In this document: positions 62,678-64,000 of the stretch, piece after piece | Numbering within the stretch: position 1 is the stretch's first letter | Layout of the letters: each line of letters opens with the position of its first letter | NCBI GenBank assembly: GCA_026645815.1 | Contig: JAPKMR010000009.1 | Span: 1-64,000 of the forward strand | Source of the DNA: Anaerolineae bacterium | Lineage (GTDB): Bacteria; Chloroflexota; Anaerolineae; B4-G1; SLSP01 | Length of the DNA stretch: 64,000 bases | Direction: 5' to 3' | Made by a program: the position numbers and the translations under genes | Notes under the pieces: model-generated | The model's database searches: none | Seen by the model: only the letters and a program-made list of their open reading frames with translations | Told to the model about the DNA's origin: nothing

Positions 62678-63514
62678 ATGAAAACCTTTGAAGAACTACG
62701 CCAGGATTACCACCAGAATATCTGCACTCAACTGCTGGGGTATAGAAACAAGGTACTCAATATTGCTGACCGCAGCAGCAGACGTAGTCAGGAACTGGCT
62801 GGAGGTATGCTCCGAGCCATGGGTTACTCCGCCTGCCCTGCACCGCCTTCGGGGCAGGGTGCTGGAGCACTGTTTGAAAATCTGACCCGCAACTATCTTC
62901 AACAAACGCTGAACTTGCTTACTCACCTTCGTCCCGGAAAATGGACCTTCACTGTGAGTGAAATTTCTGCCTTCGATCAATATGAACACTTGAGAGACCT
63001 TGCTACAGTATTGAAACTCCAACCTCAATTGCAGGCAGCATTGGGGGATTACATCATCAGACCTGACATTGTGATCGCTCAAATCCCTCTTACCGATGAA
63101 GAGATCAATACACCAAGCCTGATCCTAAAAGGCGATTGCGCCACTTTGACAGCACTTCGACAAGCTAACAACCCTCAATCTAAACCGATCCTGCATGCAA
63201 GTATCTCTTGCAAGTGGACGATCCGAAGCGACCGCTCACAAAACGCACGCACAGAAGGCCTCAATCTGATCCGCAATCGCAAGGGGCACACGCCACACAT
63301 CGCTATAGTGACCGCCGAACCATTACCAAGCCGGATTGCCTCCATCGCTTTAGGTACAGGCGACGTGGATTATGTCTATCACATGGCGCTATACGAATTG
63401 CAGAAGACTGTTGAGGAGATTGACGACGAATCACTCTCCGACATTTTCAACCTGCTCGTGCAAGGTAAACGCCTGCGAGATATCAGCGATTTACCATTTG
63501 ATCTGGCAATCTGA
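62678..63514 (+). CDS. NgoMIV-like type II restriction endonuclease
   Basis: The product is 278 residues; NgoMIV is of similar size. The catalytic PD-(D/E)xK variant is visible: Glu67 (GALFENLT), Asp130 (IIRPDIVIA) and Ser177-Cys178-Lys179 (SISCKW), corresponding to Glu70, Asp140 and Ser185-Cys186-Lys187 of NgoMIV. The following RSDR (183-186) aligns with Arg191, Asp193 and Arg194 of NgoMIV, which read the inner CCGG. Recognition of GCCGGC or a related CCGG-core site is therefore likely. RTEGLNLIRNRKGHTPHIAIV and IALGTGDVDYVYH continue the family pattern. The frame is intact, so the host must be protected. Confidence 0.9.
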   Translation: MKTFEELRQDYHQNICTQLLGYRNKVLNIADRSSRRSQELAGGMLRAMGYSACPAPPSGQGAGALFENLTRNYLQQTLNLLTHLRPGKWTFTVSEISAFDQYEHLRDLATVLKLQPQLQAALGDYIIRPDIVIAQIPLTDEEINTPSLILKGDCATLTALRQANNPQSKPILHASISCKWTIRSDRSQNARTEGLNLIRNRKGHTPHIAIVTAEPLPSRIASIALGTGDVDYVYHMALYELQKTVEEIDDESLSDIFNLLVQGKRLRDISDLPFDLAI

Positions 63515-63553
63515 AGGACAACGATATTTGAGATGACTCTCAAGGAGGCTGCT

Positions 63554-64000
63554 ATGCGACATCGTGGACTACACCTGATTTTGCTCTTGGGCCTGCTGTT
63601 GAGCGCCTGTGTAACACCAACACCGACCGAAACACCGGCACCCACCACGCCCGCCCCAATCACGACAGAGGCGCCGCCCGAGACCCCCACCCCACCTGCC
63701 GCTGTAGACGACCGGTTATATCTGGCAATCATCTGGCATCAGCACCAACCCGTTTACTTCAAAGACCCCCAAACAGGGATTTACGCCAAACCGTGGGTAC
63801 GACTGCATGCCTCCAAGGACTACGTGGATATGGCGGCGATGCTGGAAGATTATCCCAACATACACGTAGCCTTCAATCTCACGCCGAGCCTGCTGCGGCA
63901 GATCAAGGACCTGGCAAACGGTGCGAAGGATGCCTACTGGGTCCACACCGAGGCACCCGCGGAGAGTCTCACGGATGAGCAGAAACGCTACATCCTGCGC
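63554..64000 (+). CDS. GH57-family glycoside hydrolase lipoprotein (3' end beyond window)
   Basis: The first 149 residues are present, starting at ATG 63554 behind AAGGAGG. A lipoprotein signal (LILLLGLLLSAC) is followed by a Thr/Pro-rich linker (about 20-50). The catalytic domain then begins with LAIIWHQHQPVYFKDPQTG and KPWVRLHASKDYVDMAAML. This is the conserved opening of GH57 enzymes, where the H-x-H-x-P strand lies in the active site. GH57 members are retaining alpha-amylases, branching enzymes or pullulanases. Export suggests use of external alpha-glucans. The catalytic Glu and Asp motifs are beyond the edge. Confidence 0.9.
   Translation, partial: MRHRGLHLILLLGLLLSACVTPTPTETPAPTTPAPITTEAPPETPTPPAAVDDRLYLAIIWHQHQPVYFKDPQTGIYAKPWVRLHASKDYVDMAAMLEDYPNIHVAFNLTPSLLRQIKDLANGAKDAYWVHTEAPAESLTDEQKRYILR

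Overview
The window looks like a chromosomal segment from a Chloroflexota bacterium, probably of the Anaerolineae/Caldilineae type. This is inferred from family content and style, not from a marker gene. The pointers are a DUF4012 protein, two DUF2723-type GT-C membrane proteins, a large GT4 glycosyltransferase cluster, Thr/Pro-rich stalk proteins, GTG and TTG starts, and secreted proteins that carry a short Y-L-P-L-V-x-[RK] motif. No rRNA, tRNA or CRISPR array was seen.

Layout. Positions 1-5.5 kb hold a truncated MFS exporter with a fatty-acid-hydroxylase-like enzyme (minus strand), a GNAT acetyltransferase, the chaperone HtpG and a LiaF-like membrane protein. Positions 5.6-7.7 kb hold a lipoprotein and a secreted protein made of four internal repeats. 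From 23.5 kb down to 7.8 kb runs one tightly packed minus-strand operon of about twelve genes: a Wzt-type ABC ATPase, a GT2, six GT4 enzymes, a GT-C-like membrane protein, another GT4, a methyltransferase and a flippase-like membrane protein. It looks like a surface-polysaccharide locus, but no Wzm permease is visible. Positions 23.7-36.6 kb form a second minus-strand envelope locus with two GH-A-like secreted proteins, two DUF2723 proteins, DUF4012, a membrane GT2, a methyltransferase and a second flippase-like protein.

Positions 36.7-37.1 kb are gene-free and hold two nested, MITE-like elements. Then come housekeeping genes (glmU, a CBS/CorC protein, cdd, purA), a three-gene NTF2-like/SDR/FAD oxidoreductase operon, and a secreted subtilisin-like protease whose PKD-repeat tail is frameshifted by a 16-bp deletion.

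The most striking object is a 2,744-bp insertion element at 50034-52777. It has 17-bp terminal inverted repeats, a 5-bp GGCAG target duplication, and two translationally coupled genes: a small sigma-70-like protein and a DDE-type transposase. It sits between the divergent core promoters of the protease and of a PerR regulator. Two short elements elsewhere (36907-37119 and 57034-57189) have the same kind of ends and could be its non-autonomous relatives.

Downstream, perR, a DUF454 membrane protein and katG form a peroxide-response unit whose promoter contains an exact PerR-box consensus. A minus-strand group follows: family-5-like uracil-DNA glycosylase, a methyltransferase-nucleotidyltransferase fusion, two nitroreductase-type enzymes, a stand-alone GyrA-C-terminal-like beta-propeller and a small membrane protein. 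A type II restriction-modification pair comes next, an NgoMIV-like endonuclease with an amino-methyltransferase. The window ends inside a GH57 lipoprotein gene.
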